DNA of 64,000 bases, taken from Erythroxylum novogranatense. Its lineage: Eukaryota > Streptophyta > Magnoliopsida > Malpighiales > Erythroxylaceae. Location of the stretch: contig CM057224.1 in NCBI GenBank assembly GCA_029891385.1, forward strand, positions 1,364,001 to 1,428,000. The letters run 5' to 3'. The notes under the pieces are model-generated. The model saw nothing but the letters and a program-made list of their open reading frames with translations. It had not been told where the DNA came from and ran no database searches. The translations under genes were made by a program, and so were the position numbers. This document shows, one piece after another, positions 10,961 through 22,341 of the stretch (its first letter is position 1; each line of letters begins with the position of its first letter).

Positions 10961-11669
10961 TCATTGGCGACCTAGCCAACCTTCTCGACCTCTCGAGGTT
11001 TCCTCCGTCATGTTACTTCTCGTGACTCTCCCTTTTCCTCCTTTATTGATGAAAAGGGCTTTGTCTTCTTCTTTAATAAAAACTTTAGACATTTGCTTGT
11101 TTAAAGCTTCTTTATTGGCTAAGATATTTTCTAACTCTGTCAAGGTTGGTTCCTTTTCCCAACCTCGAGTAGCCGTAACAATACCAAGAAATTCTGGGCG
11201 CAACCCATATACAATAATTCTCCTCATTCTTGTTTCAGTTATAGCATTAGGAGGATCTAACTTAGAAATTTCTTGGCATAAAGATTTAACTTTAGTAAAA
11301 TATTCACTTACAGTCATGTTGCGCCGAGATCGACAATAACTTATTCTCTAGATGCTGGAGCCTAGCGTCGTTGGTGCGTGCATACAACTGAGTGAGAGTG
11401 TCCCACGCATCCTTCGGTGTCTTTGCATCCTTTATTTGTTGAAGTATGTCATCTTCTACTGTCACCGACAACATGTACATGGCTTTACCTGCTCTAATTT
11501 TTCACTTCTTTAATTCTTCTTCTATTGTTGGAGGTTGAGTCTCGTTTCCTACAACAATACTCCATAAATCTTGTCCTAGCAGATAAAATTGCATACGAGT
11601 GCTCCATGTATTATAATTGTTATTGTTTAATTTTTCTATACCACTAACAGTGGTGCTCATGTCTGCCAT
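10961..11669 (-). pseudogene. Copia gag (UBN2-type), interrupted
   Basis: The start MADMSTTVSGIEKLNNNNYN at 11669 begins a UBN2-type gag. A TGA replaces a Trp codon in the ELKKWK-like segment (near 11505). A frameshift near 11320 separates this from the downstream segment that starts MTVSEYFTKVKSLCQEI. The GLRPEF motif is present. Both parts belong to one original reading frame. Confidence 0.85.
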
Positions 11670-11818
11670 AATTACTCGATCCCTGATCGAATAATTTTAC
11701 AATCCCAAATTGTGACTAAATTTCGGCAAAATCTCAGCTAAGACACGATCCCTGATCGTAAAAAAATTGGACAATGGAGCAACGACTCTAGACGACACAA
11801 CCTGGCTTTGATACCACT

Positions 11819-12232
11819 TGTTAAAAACGACGATAATTTTATTGATAAAAGGACTCAAATATAAGACTCAAAAACACCAAAGGATTTGTACAAAACAAGA
11901 GTAGAAGAAGAGACTTGGACACACACTCTACACTTTTCTCTCTTTTCTCCCTCTTTTTTGTGGTTACAAAATGGTGCTAGGCATCTATCACCAACCTACA
12001 TGCAAGTTGTTAGAAGACTCTAGACTCGCTAACTTGCCAATTAGCCAACTTGCATCGCCAACTTGCCAAATTGCATCGCCAACTTGCCAACTTGCATCAC
12101 CAACTTGCCAACTTGTATCAAATGGAAGAAAATTCTAGATTTGCAAGTTACCCACTTGCAAGATTTTTCTGGATTTTTCTATTTTTTTATACATATCTAG
12201 ATTTCTCTAAAATTAGTTGGTGATTTCTAACA
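11819..12232 (-). repeat. Right (5') LTR of the first Copia element
   Basis: 414 bp, TG...CA, matching 8127-8642 except for a shorter AACTTGC-type array (about four units, 12025-12120) and a missing short block around the GGATTGCTTATTTATA segment. It is the promoter-bearing copy for the minus-strand element. Confidence 0.93.
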
Positions 12233-12679
12233 ATAACTACTCTAAATAATCAGATTAAAATCATAAACCATTAACTAATGTAACCAACATAATCGACATA
12301 ACCAAAAATAAATGACAATCAATAGGTGTCATTTTGTAATTGTTATTGCAAGGATTTGAAGTAAGCTTTAGCTTGTTCCAAACTTGAATGATAAGCTACC
12401 ACAATGCCTTATTCATCTTAACAAAAAAATACCACCATCATATTGTTAAAGTTGTGCAATGTGTATGTAAACTAAACACCAAAAAAGAAAGGGTTTTACA
12501 AATCTCCACCAAATAAAAGTGGACATTTTTATCAATAACAATCATAATGAATATATTCGACATGTTTGTCTTTAGCAACTTACTGCTAAAGTTGGCAAGC
12601 CATCTCTTTTTTTGCTGAAAAAGACTAGCACAACATATTGAGTAAATACATATCCAAATAACATAGGGACAACCTTAGG

Positions 12680-12840
12680 ATAGCTGACAATGTTACTCCT
12701 TTTAAGATCAAAAGGTTACAAGTTTTAACACGGAAACAACCTCTTTATAAAAAAATAGAAAAAGAAGGTTATGTATAATTGATGTCTCTCCTTCAATCTT
12801 CATAAAGTGAGGAGCTTGTGGAGTAGGATTTGTTGACTTT
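12680..12840 (+). mobile_element. SINE-like remnant
   Basis: It shows a GGTTACAAGTTTTAAC B-box-like run, GGAAACAACCTCTTT, AAGGTTATGTATAATTGATG, and AAGTGAGGAGCTTGTGGAG, in the same order as 6410-6560. It is related by eye to the other two SINE-like remnants in the window. Confidence 0.45.
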
Positions 12841-12889
12841 TTCTGACATATCAAAATAACACTCTTATGCATTCACTTCATCAAATTTT

Positions 12890-13250
12890 TGTGGCAATAG
12901 CCCTCACTACCTATTTTAAGTCCCATCGAAGTCTAACAATAACCATTTTGCTTCCATTGGATTAACCATGAATGAGACTACAAGTCCATTTATAGGTCCC
13001 ATCACCATAAAAGGAAGTTTGTATGATCTTTCTCCTAACTCCTTTTTAGTGTGCAGCCACTATGTTTATTCAGTAAAGATCATAAAAGTTCCACTCATGA
13101 GTGCTTTTTCTACCACCAACATATTGACAGCTACTAGTTCACTATTGTCCTCATCTTTGTCTAACCATGCACTCTATTTCATTTTCCTTAGACATTCCCT
13201 TGTATATTGCAATCCATTACATATAAAGCAAATGGCATTATGTTAAACAA
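12890..13250 (-). pseudogene. Degenerate Gypsy gag/protease-like fragment
   Basis: On the minus strand a reading close to CFICNGLQYTREC resembles a retrotransposon zinc knuckle with a shifted histidine position. It is followed by a LAVNMLVVEKALM-like stretch and a segment ending MVNPMEAKWLL. Stops interrupt it. The assignment rests on order and style only. Confidence 0.3.
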
Positions 13251-14368
13251 AATTTTGATAGGACTTAATACGTTTATCTATCTCATTATACCTAGTGGAA
13301 TTCTCTCCTACAACCTTGTTATTATTAAGTGACTGTTTTACCACAATAACTTAAGCTATTGTGTGAGGCCAACTTAATTGGTTTTATATATTTATTAACA
13401 TACCACCTCAAGTGAAAGCCTTTTGGGCTTAAAACTTTCATAGACTCACTCTACCTTGTGTTGAATAATAGGTAAGTGATAGGATTTGAACTCATAACCA
13501 CTTGGTCACAAAGACTTTAATACCATATTACAATGGAACATATGCAATATAAATATTTGGTGTGAACTAATCAAATATTATTAATATAATAATCAACTCA
13601 TTTCTTAAAACAAACTTAAATCAATTAAAATTTAAAATAAATTATAATAAATTATTAAAACTAAGTTAAATCGTCATATAAATAATTTTTTATTAGCTTA
13701 ACGTGTGATATTTATACTACATATGTTTTTAATTATTTTAACCTAAATTAAGAATTAAAATGCTTTTTATTTTAAAGTAGAGAGAAAGTTTTAAAGTCTC
13801 CATCATCCAAATCCTTAAGGGTTGCCAAGTCAGCCACCAAAGACTCACTGAGTCGAATAAACTCTCTGAGTCATGTTTCTGACGTGTTGGGCTATCAGTG
13901 GGGTAATGAAGGCAAATGCAAATTGATCGATATCTTGGCCCATCACTTTGATATCGTTGCTCGTTATCAAGTACAAATACACACACACATATATCGACAT
14001 CACATATTGTGTGTGTGATATGAAAATATGTACTTGTAGTATATGGTGGTTAAGACCGTTAGTATGTCAGTTGGAGGGTGTTATGAGTATTCGGAAAGCA
14101 ATGAGAATCCTATTGCATTTCTCTACTCTTCCAATTCTCTCCATTCCTCTCCGTTCTTCTATTTCCCTCTCATTTCCTCTATTTCTCTCATTTTCTCTCT
14201 TTTCTCTTCTCTTTTCTTAAATCATTGGCAAAATGTATTTCACTATCTGCTAGATTTTGTTGCCTGAGCCATACACGATGCCTTATACTCTGTTATCCTT
14301 CTACCTCATCACCTTCGCCATCTAAATTGTGCTTCTTTCTTTTTTAATAGTAACTGATCCCTAAAGAA

Positions 14369-14687
14369 TGTTGGAGAAAAAAGAATAAAAATGGAGAAGG
14401 AAGACGAGGAGTTTCGTAGTTTATCTCATGTAATGTTCTACTGTAAAAATGAAAGTAAGGCTATGCCTACTTAAATAGGCTTACAAACAAACAAAACTCA
14501 GTAAAAAATAAGCAACTATACAAGAAAGTGGGTAAATATGATCTTACGTAATCCTCCACTAACAACTAAAGAATACCAATAAAATATCACATGCTAATTT
14601 GACCACTTACTTCTCTAATATTATAATGCCAAAAAATAGGAACTAAGAAAATAAATCAATTTATTTATTTTGAAGCACCTGCTAACA
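14369..14687 (-). repeat. Left (3') LTR of the gag-only element
   Basis: 319 bp, TG...CA. It pairs with the interrupted LTR 15773-15938 plus 21765-21909, and is clearly diverged from it by eye. Confidence 0.88.
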
Positions 14688-14989
14688 CTTCCCCTTGTTT
14701 CAAAATTTCATAGATGGAGAACTTCTCTCTTAATGTAATGCACTTCTCACAACCATCTTTAAATTTGTCGATGCATATTATTATCAACTTATAAATATTA
14801 GAGCATCTCTCTATAGTCACCAACAACTCTAAAAAAGAGTTTTTTGTTATGCCACTTGTGTCATGTTTGTTTCTTCTTCATTTTGAAATCTGTAGTCTTT
14901 TTTGTAAATGCCTTAACCTCTTGCATTTGAAATACTACGGTTTTCCTTTGTGCTAATAATCCTTCTCTTCATGGTTGAGCTTTTTACAA

Positions 14990-15630
14990 TTTGTACATTG
15001 GAGAATTTTACTTTTGCCCTTTGAAGAGGAACTCTTGACTATATATGCTCTTTCAACATTATCAGCATTTTCTCCATCCCTCATTATTCTTCTTTGGTCT
15101 ATAACTTGAAGAGCGTTTAGTAACTTTACAAAGTTTATATTTGATAGATTTTTAGTAACTTCAAATAATGAATTTTTACTCGTACCTTTCGGGAAGCATC
15201 ACAAGAAATTTGTCTACAACCGTTTGAGTAGAAAATTCTTCACCAAATAACTTGATTTGATTGACAATGGACATAAATTTGCTCCCGTATTCTTTAATAC
15301 TTTCATAATTCTTCATTTTTGACATTTCAAATTCCTTTTGAGATTCAAAATTTGCATAATCTTAATTTGAGTGCTGCCTTTAAATTCTTCTTTTAGTTTC
15401 TCTCATGCTTCTCGAGGAGATTCATATACCATTATACTCGTAAAAATTCCTTCCCTAATGGTCAAATGGAGGCAATATAAAGCTTTTGGTTTCTTTGCCC
15501 TTTCTTCATCATTCTTCTTCATGTAGTTTAGGGTTGGATTTTGTGGAAGACGTGTAGGCTTAAAGTCACTTTCAATAAAATCCCATAAATTAACAACTTG
15601 CAAATAGGACTTCATTTTGATAGCCTAAAA
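14990..15630 (-). pseudogene. Gag of the non-autonomous Copia-like element, broken
   Basis: The minus-strand start MKSYLQVVNLWDFIE leads a UBN2-type gag, continuing with a conserved EKLKEEFKGS segment and LLNALQVIDQRR. A degraded zinc knuckle CTNCKKLNHEEKDYW follows, in which the last cysteine is Tyr. Several stops and frameshifts are present between 15403 and 15000. Confidence 0.75.
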
Positions 15631-15772
15631 GTGATAGTTTTCTCTATTGAAAATATGAATTGAAATAGAGAAATTGTTTGATGTCATTGCTAGGTTTGAA
15701 CGGTCATAATTTTTTTAAAGGTTTTGCTACTCAATCTTTACATGCCCAATAATAACTAGAGCTTTGATATTG

Positions 15773-15938
15773 TGTTGGGGAAAAAAGAATAAAAATGAAG
15801 AAAGAAGGTAAGGAGTTTCATAATTTTAACTCATATAATGTTCCATTGCAAAATAAAAGCAAGCTATGCCTACTTAAATAGGCTTACAAGCAAATTAAAC
15901 TCAACAAAAATAAGCAATCATTTAAGAAAGTGAGTAAA
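15773..15938 (-). repeat. Right (5') LTR, first part, before the nested LINE
   Basis: It begins TGTTGGGG and is interrupted after AAAGTGAGTAAA by the LINE. It resumes at 21765 (CATCATCCCACG) and ends in TAACA at 21909. Confidence 0.88.
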
Positions 15939-15942
15939 GTAA

Positions 15943-17543
15943 AGGCACGATCACAAACCATTGACAAGGGAAACCCAATCAGAGAGCTCTATTATATGAA
16001 TAACAAAAAAGTGTGTTGTGTAAAAACAATGCAAGATGACGGTTCTAAGGCGGTGGCGGGCAGCGTGGCTTCCCCAAATGGTGACGACTCCACTGAAGAG
16101 GCTGATAACCTACTTCAGAGCAGTAAAAAAGTCAAGAGTTCAGCTGAGTGCGTTCCAGTCCTGGATCGGGACGATGCAGAGATGGAGGCTCGAGATTACA
16201 TGGGCCGTAAATGCTCCTACAAAGATACTTTAACAGGCGGTCTGTCGACAGTACATAATCATGGGTCAGAGCCTCAAGAGTTGGTTTTTGAAGACCACTC
16301 TGACTCAAAGGAGATCGATGACCCTGAATGTCCCATTATTCACCTAACTACTACTGACAAACAGCGTATTAGGAGGGTCTAGGCAAATACGTTGATTATC
16401 AAGGTGTTAGGACGAAGAATTGGATATAGGATCCTAGTAGCGTCCTTGAAGAAACAATGGAAATTATAATGCGATGTGGTATTGGAGGATATAGGGAATG
16501 ATTATTACTTGACCAAATTTCACTGTCTGGAGGATTATCGCTCGCTCTTAGAGGGGGGTCCTTGGATGGTGGCGGATCACATCCTCACAATAATGCAATG
16601 GCCCTAACTTTGATCCCTTCGCAGCTTCCATCGACAAAGCCAACGTGTGGGTTCGCATCCCCCATCTCTCTGTGGAATATTATGATCGACTTATACTGAC
16701 TCGAATAGGGAATAAACTGGGTAAGACGATGCGGGTAGATGAGAGCACTGAGGCCAATACGCGGGCAAAATATGCCAGAATTAGTATGGAGGTCGATTTG
16801 AGTAAACCATTGATTGCTAAATTTCGTTTGAGGCGCAGAATCTGGAAGGTGGAGTATAAAGGACTGCATTTGGTATGCTTTGAATGTGGCATGTATGGTC
16901 ATCGCCATGACAACTGCCCTCTAGCCCATCCAGTTGAGGTGGCACTAGACAATAGTGATGCTCTTCCCACAGAGCCGGTGGTAACACCCTTTCCAGAGGA
17001 CCCTCCTCCACGTCTAAAGATTCAGGAAAGCTACGGTGCTTGGATGTTGGTTCAGAGAGTGAACCGTGGCCGTACCTACCCCCTACCACCTGAGGCTATT
17101 CCAAAGCTCGAGGTGGCCCAGATAATGATGGGACTACGACAGTGGCGGTTGCTGCACCGATAGGACATCCATACAAGGGCAAAGCCATCCAGGGTTTTAG
17201 ATTTAACATGTTGGAAGACTATGGTCTAGCTCTCGACAACGGAGCTACTACTGGCGAAAGTTCGTCTCGGGCTCCGGGCTGGACACAGCAACATCCTCGT
17301 AAAACTGTGAGAGATAGTAAAGGTGGCAGAGGTCACCCTGTAGCCACAGGCCACTGTAAGTTGCAAAGCCCAGCTAGGCTTACAACTAAGCACAGATCTA
17401 TGTCCACGGTACCAGCCCCAGCCCTTCTATCGCGTGTACCTATAGTCCCCGCTGAGAACCCAAGCAGCCAGCCCACTACGCGAGACACGTCCACGTCCAT
17501 GGTACTTTGCATGCAACCCATGCAAATTGATGCTCCCCCTTAG
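15943..17543 (+). pseudogene. LINE ORF1 (DUF4283 and zinc knuckle), broken
   Basis: An acidic N-terminal part runs to 16382. A segment with ILVASLKKQWK and YLTKFHCLEDYRSLLEGGPW, the DUF4283 signature, follows with interrupting stops (16390-16600). Then come VWVRIPHLSVEYYDR and the zinc knuckle CFECGMYGHRHDNC (16876-16917). A low-complexity Pro/Ser/Thr tail follows to about 17540. It packages LINE RNA in intact relatives. Confidence 0.85.
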
Positions 17544-17835
17544 CAACATGATTCCCATGTCCAGGTTTCGTCCCCAGAGTCCCCACACCCAAACCCTGCT
17601 TGTGTGCCAGCCCTACCAACTTGCCCTCCTGAACCCCCTGACCTGATAGTGGCTGAGAGACGGACTAGTAATCTTTCCTAGGACGGTGGCGAGTCGGAGA
17701 TCTACATCGTACCTGAAACTCAAATAAGACCGGAGGATGCTCGAATTGAGACAGGTGAAGCAGGTCAAATGTCTGTTGACCAATGCTTGCCCCACGCTAC
17801 ATAGGGTGCCTCTTTTCATCTTTTTTCCCATGATT

Positions 17836-20800
17836 AAGTTTATATACTAGAATTGTCATGGCGCCGCCAACATGGAGTTCCAAGCAGTGTTGAAGGATTT
17901 AGTCCGTATCCATCATGTTGATGCGGTGGTTATAGCATAACCTAAGATTAGTGGGTTGCATGCAGCATGAGTCACTTGGCAACTGGGTATCACCAATGTG
18001 TTTTGTGTGGATGCTTAGGGCTTCTTTGGTGGGTTGTGGCTGCTATGGAAAGACACTCACAATATGGTTACAGCGGCCTCCAGTGGCCATGACTTCATAC
18101 AGGGACGAAGCTACAAGTGGGGGCACTGCCTCCAAAATTTTTCACATAAAAAAAATTATTATTTTAAGTTTGGATCCCATTAAAAAATTAAAATTTGCTT
18201 TCATTAAAATTTTGCCCCCATTAAAAATAAAATTTTGCTCCCATTAAAATTTTTGCCCCACTAAAAAAAATTGGATCCATCCCTAACTTCATACACCTTC
18301 AAATTTCACGAAGCGATGGCTGTGTCTAGTTCAGACTTTTGTATGTCAACCCTGGCCGTCCTCAATTTGAGTTGTTTTGACTGGGACTCTCATGAGACAA
18401 TGTCCTTTCCTTGGTTGCTGATAGGAGATTTCAATGAAATGCTGGGACCTGAGGAAAAATTAGGAGGCGAGCCTTTTAACTTCCACAAAAACGCGCGTTT
18501 TCAGCAGTGGGTTAGTAATTGTCAATTGGTGGATCTTGGATTTAGTGGACCGAAATATACTTGGAGAGGACATGATAGTCGTACCTATGGTAGAGTTTTT
18601 GAAAGATTGGAGCGGGCCTTCGGTAACCTGGACTAGTGCTCAGTCTTCCCTTCGACCATCATTAGACATTTACCTCGCGTCCGGTCGTATCATCACCCTT
18701 TACTTGTCTGTACTGATCCTTAGCAACGACAGAGTGATGGCGGGAAGCCATTTCGATTCTAATTATCCTGGACTATCCACCATGCTTACCCTCAACTCCT
18801 TTCGACTCACTGGGATAATTCGGAAGCCTTACCAAACATGCTCTTACGTTGGCAATCTTGTCTGCAGGAATGGAACCACGAAGTGTTTGGCAATATTTTT
18901 AGACCGAAAAAACAAATCCTAGCAAGGATTGGAGGGGTCCAACGTGCTCTTATGGTCCATTCTAAAAGGTTTTTACTCTCTCTGGAGGGGAAGCTTTAAG
19001 TGGAATATCGACTTATCTCCTGACAGGAGACACTACATTGGTTCCAAAAGTCGCGAACGGACTGGTTATGTATGGGTGATAGAAATACGAGATTTTTTCA
19101 AGCCTCTACCACGATAAGAAGACGGCGGAATTATTGAGGCTTTACGCGATGATAATGGACAGTGGATCTACGAGGCCGATCAGTTACATGCCCTCATCCT
19201 GCATTTCTTTCAGTCTTTATACACGGAGGAGGTCGCAGCTCGTCCCCACTTCCTTATTCATAGCGGTTATCTGGCCGTTCCTCCTAATATTTGGCATATG
19301 ATGAGCATGGAGGCGACGGAATAGGCTCGTGCTCTCTTTCAAATGGGTGCGCATAAAGCGACTGGCCTAGATGGCTTTCTCACCCACTTCTTTCAATCCT
19401 AATGGAGTATGGTGAAACCTATTGTTATCAATCTGGTGCAACGAGTGTTCAACGATCCTACCCTCATCAAAGGTATTAATGAGAAGTTTATTACCCTAAT
19501 CTCGAAAAGTGATCATCCGAAGCAGGTCACGCACTTTCGACCAATAGGGCTATGCAACGTGAGCTATAAGATTGTCACGAAGATCATTGTCCAGCGTCTC
19601 CAGGCCGCCCTTCCCACACTCATTGGCCCCTATCAGAGTAGTTTTGTACCGGGGAGACAGATATTCGACAATATTGTCGTGACACAAGAGATTATGCACT
19701 CCTTTCGCAGACTACGGGGAAAGAAGGGTTTTATGGCTATTAAGGTGGACTTGGAGAAGGCATATGATCGCCTGAATTAGAATTTTATACAAGACACCCT
19801 CCATGATGCTGGTGTCCAAGTCTGTTGGTGAACTTAATTATGAGTTGTATTACCACGGTTCATATGCAAATGCTATGGAATGGTAGGCCTTCTCAAGCGT
19901 TCCATCCTCGTAGGGGTCTCTGCCAGGGAGACCCCCTGTCACTCTATCTATTTGTATTATGTCTGGAGCGCCTCTCTCACCTTATTGAGGCTCGGGTGGG
20001 ATCTGACCATTGGAGGCCTTTTTGGATTGGCAGAGAAGGTCCACTAATCTCATATCTTTGTTTTGCCGATGACATGATCTTATTCTCTGAAGCCTCCGAG
20101 AGACAAATGCATGAAATACTAGAATGTTTGACTCTTTTATGCAAAGCCTGGGGCTAGCGAATCAACACTCACAAGACAAAAGTCTATTTTTCCCCTAATG
20201 TTTTCTCGACTGTTTGAGACAACATAGCTCGCCTTTCAGGCTTCGCCCAGGCTTTGGATCTCGGAAAGTACCTGGGGGTTCCTTTACTCCATAAATGGGT
20301 AACCAAAACAACTTATTCCCACATTCTTCAAAAAGAGCAAGCTCACCTTTCAGGGTGGCAAGTGGACGGACTATCGATGGCAGGACGGGTCACCTTATGT
20401 CAATTGGTGTTAGGGACCATTCCCCTTTACACAATGCAAACAGCTAAAATTCCTAAGGGATTGATCCAAGAGATGGACAGATACTGTAAACGGTTTATTT
20501 TGGGTGAGTTTCGGGATTTCCTTCCTAATAATCTGATAATGAAAATTGTCGCCATCTTCCCACCTCAGCCATCCCAGGAGGTAGATCAATTGTATTGGTC
20601 ACCAGAGCCTAGCGGTAATTTCTCTACCCGTTCCGCCTACCTCCTTCTTCATCAGCATATGTGGTTGCAACAGAGTAAATTATGGCAGTTGATCTGGGCC
20701 TGGCAAGGTCCGAAACATATTCAAATGCACCTGTGGCTTGTGGCAAAAAACATACTTATGACTAAAGGAAGGCATTTTTAGCTCTCACTCGCAGACTCTC

Positions 20801-21711
20801 TCGCCTGCGTGGATTGCCCAAATCATGAGGAATCCTTCGCGCATGTCTTTCGGGACTGTTGGAGAGCTTGCATGTTTTGGAATCAACTAGTTGAGGGTCG
20901 GCACCTTCAAGCATTCTACTGCACCGATTTTCCGACTTGGTTTGAACGAAATCTAACACAGGTGCCTGGGACCCGAAATGAATGATCTTGGCCTTTGGTG
21001 TTTGGTGTGGTTCTTTGGAAACTTTGGGCATGGCGAAATGAGCGTTGTTTTAATCCCTGTGCATTCACAGTACATCACATCGGTGAAATTCACTCCTATG
21101 TTCAAGACGTGATTCTGGCCCAACGACTACAAGGAGATGTCTCACCTCACCGTGCGCAGAGGAGCCAAATTCTTGAAGTTTGTTGGCAGAGGCTAAGTGA
21201 AGGCTGGGTTAATCTGAGCACTAATGACTCCTTTAAGGGGAATCCTATACTGGTGATTGCTGATGGACTGCTCCGGATGTTGGAGGGTTTTGGCTAGTTG
21301 GATTTGGAGCAAATTTGGGTTTCTGTTCGTCCTGGCAAGTTGAATTATGGGCGGTATTCCATGGATTGACTCTTGCTTGGTTCCATGGGAATTCCCGTTG
21401 CTTGGTTCCATGGGAATTCCCAGGTGGATATGACTATTGATTCTGTAATGGTCGTGTCAAGTATCACTAGTGAACAGAGTCAGATGGTTAATACATTGAT
21501 TCCGGCCATCACAAAGTTGTTGTCTAGGAATTGGGTCATACAGGTGCGTCATGTTTTTCGGGAGGGCAATCACTGTGCGTATTGGTTAGCCAACTCCAGC
21601 TATTGTCTACCTATAGGAGTTTATTGGTTTTGTGATGCCGTTGCGGGTCTGTCGTCGTTACTATTTGCATACTCGATTGGGGTTTTCTTGCCCCATGTTA
21701 CTACCCTGTAA
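17836..21711 (+). pseudogene. LINE ORF2: endonuclease, reverse transcriptase, RNase H, broken
   Basis: The endonuclease part has the GDFNEML active-site motif and YTWRG (18420-18565). The reverse transcriptase runs from about 19325: RPIGLCN, KIIVQRLQ, PYQSSFVPGRQI, AIKVDLEKAYDRLN, QGDPLS and the catalytic CFADDMILF (20058-20084). The zinc-binding region is near 20600-20900. The RNase H tail near 21420-21600 includes HVFREGNHCAYWLA. Stops occur throughout, for example after KAYDRLN. A 184-bp insertion disrupts the endonuclease at 18102. A 24-bp direct duplication lies in the RNase H (about 21375-21421). Confidence 0.9.
18102..18285. mobile_element. Short insertion with 10-bp target duplication inside the LINE
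   Basis: 184 bp flanked by perfect copies of ACTTCATACA (18092-18101 and 18286-18295), breaking the LINE endonuclease. It begins GGGACGAAGCTACAAGTGGG and ends TTGGATCCATCCCTA. There are no inverted ends and the interior is AT-rich with repeated CCATTAAAAATT-type units. Length and duplication fit a SINE or other small retroposed element; the family is not recognised. Confidence 0.7.
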
Positions 21712-21990
21712 TTCTTTTGCTCTGGGCGTACGCCCCGTTCTTTGACCAAAAAAAAGTGAGTAAACATCATCCCACGTAATCCTCTACTAACAGCTAGAGA
21801 ATATCAACAATATCATATGCTAATTTAACCACTTACTCCATTAACATCTTAATGCTAGAAAATAGAAAATAAAAAAATAAATTTAATTACTTTAAATCAC
21901 TTGTTAACAAAGAATCCATCATCAGTGTAAAACATTAGTGTAAAACACAATTGATAACATTGCCACAAATGTTATGAACGGGAACTTCTA

Positions 21991-22341
21991 TCACGGATTC
22001 TTAGGCAAGCACGATGATCTTAAGGCGTCAAAAGAGCCCGACAAAACATGCTTGTTTCTGATCCTCAGAATCACCCCAGAAGCAGACGCTTTAATTATGA
22101 GAAAGACTTCTTTTTTCGGAGCCCAAGGATCGAACATTGGCAAGCAAGCACTATACATTTTGGTGAATAAAATTGCAGTTGTTGCTACTATAACCGTGAA
22201 CTTTATTGCCTGACCTTCATCGTGGCAACCTCCTGATACTGGGTTTTCCAGCATTCTTGGTCCCCTTTCGTTACCTAAAATCCTCCAAAGAGGAGGACAA
22301 GAAGTAGAGTAATGGTTGTTGCGATTAAGGTTTAGTGTCAT
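21991..22341 (-). CDS. Hypothetical 116-residue protein with one predicted membrane segment
   Basis: The minus-strand frame starts MTLNLNRNNHYSTSCPPLWR and runs uninterrupted to a stop at 21991. A hydrophobic stretch IKFTVIVATTAILFTKMYSA (about residues 46-65) could span a membrane. Before it lies a Cys/Gly-rich part (PVSGGCHDEG) and after it a basic, soluble tail. I recognise no family. It lies between the gag-only element and PHYLLO, outside visible transposon ends. It could be a small real gene, an exon of a larger gene, or chance. Confidence 0.3.
   Translation of the reverse strand: MTLNLNRNNHYSTSCPPLWRILGNERGPRMLENPVSGGCHDEGQAIKFTVIVATTAILFTKMYSACLPMFDPWAPKKEVFLIIKASASGVILRIRNKHVLSGSFDALRSSCLPKNP

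Larger units (their letters stand above)
8127..12232 (-). mobile_element. Defective Ty1/Copia retrotransposon
   Basis: A Copia element lies on the minus strand, flanked by a perfect 5-bp target duplication ATAAC (8122-8126 and 12233-12237). The LTRs are 8127-8642 and 11819-12232. A primer-binding site complementary to initiator-Met tRNA (TGGTATCAAAGCC) lies at about 11815-11803, and a polypurine tract (GAGGGGGAG) adjoins the left LTR. The remaining coding order is gag, CCHC knuckle, protease, integrase and the first part of reverse transcriptase. Most of reverse transcriptase and RNase H is deleted: the frame stops matching near 8778, and only a C-terminal tail with IFTKGLG survives at about 8690-8770. 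Gag has a TGG-to-TGA stop and a frameshift near 11320. The element cannot be autonomous. Confidence 0.93.
12233..14368. other. Spacer with decayed repeat remnants
   Basis: No host gene is seen. The stretch holds a SINE-like piece (12680-12840), a degenerate Gypsy-like piece (about 12890-13250, minus), and a repeat at 13350-13560 with a tRNA-like AGTTCAAATCCTATCAC box on the minus strand. There is also a pyrimidine-rich tract of roughly 110 bp at 14105-14217 made of TCTC and TTCTC runs. Confidence 0.5.
15939..21752 (+). mobile_element. L1-type LINE with ribonuclease H, nested in an LTR
   Basis: The element is flanked by a 12-bp target duplication AAAGTGAGTAAA (15927-15938 and 21753-21764) and ends in a short A-run. 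Its order is an ORF1 with DUF4283-like and CCHC parts, then an ORF2 with apurinic endonuclease, reverse transcriptase, a zinc-binding RT-associated region, and a C-terminal RNase H. Its orientation is opposite to the host LTR element. Many in-frame stops make it inactive. The base composition is noticeably richer in G+C than the surrounding spacer. It is close to full length at 5.8 kb. Confidence 0.92.
14369..21909 (-). mobile_element. Gag-only Copia-like LTR element (contains a nested LINE)
   Basis: The LTRs are 14369-14687 and 15773-21909, the latter split by a LINE at 15939-21752. A perfect 5-bp target duplication AAGAA flanks the whole (14364-14368 and 21910-21914). Next to the right LTR a TATCAAAGC primer-binding site is seen (about 15767), and ACAAGGGGAAG forms the polypurine tract at 14688-14698. 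Only about 1.1 kb lies between the LTRs, and it encodes gag alone, with no protease, integrase or polymerase. This matches the class called TR-GAG or LARD. It must be mobilised in trans, if at all. Confidence 0.88.

Noticed and set aside
13350..13560. A tRNA gene on the minus strand
   Set aside because: Only a B-box-like AGTTCAAATCC run is present; no cloverleaf or A-box at the right spacing can be formed. It is more likely part of an old repeat.
16585..17089. Minus-strand frames within the LINE
   Set aside because: They are antisense shadows of LINE ORF1, which carries the DUF4283 and zinc-knuckle motifs on the plus strand.
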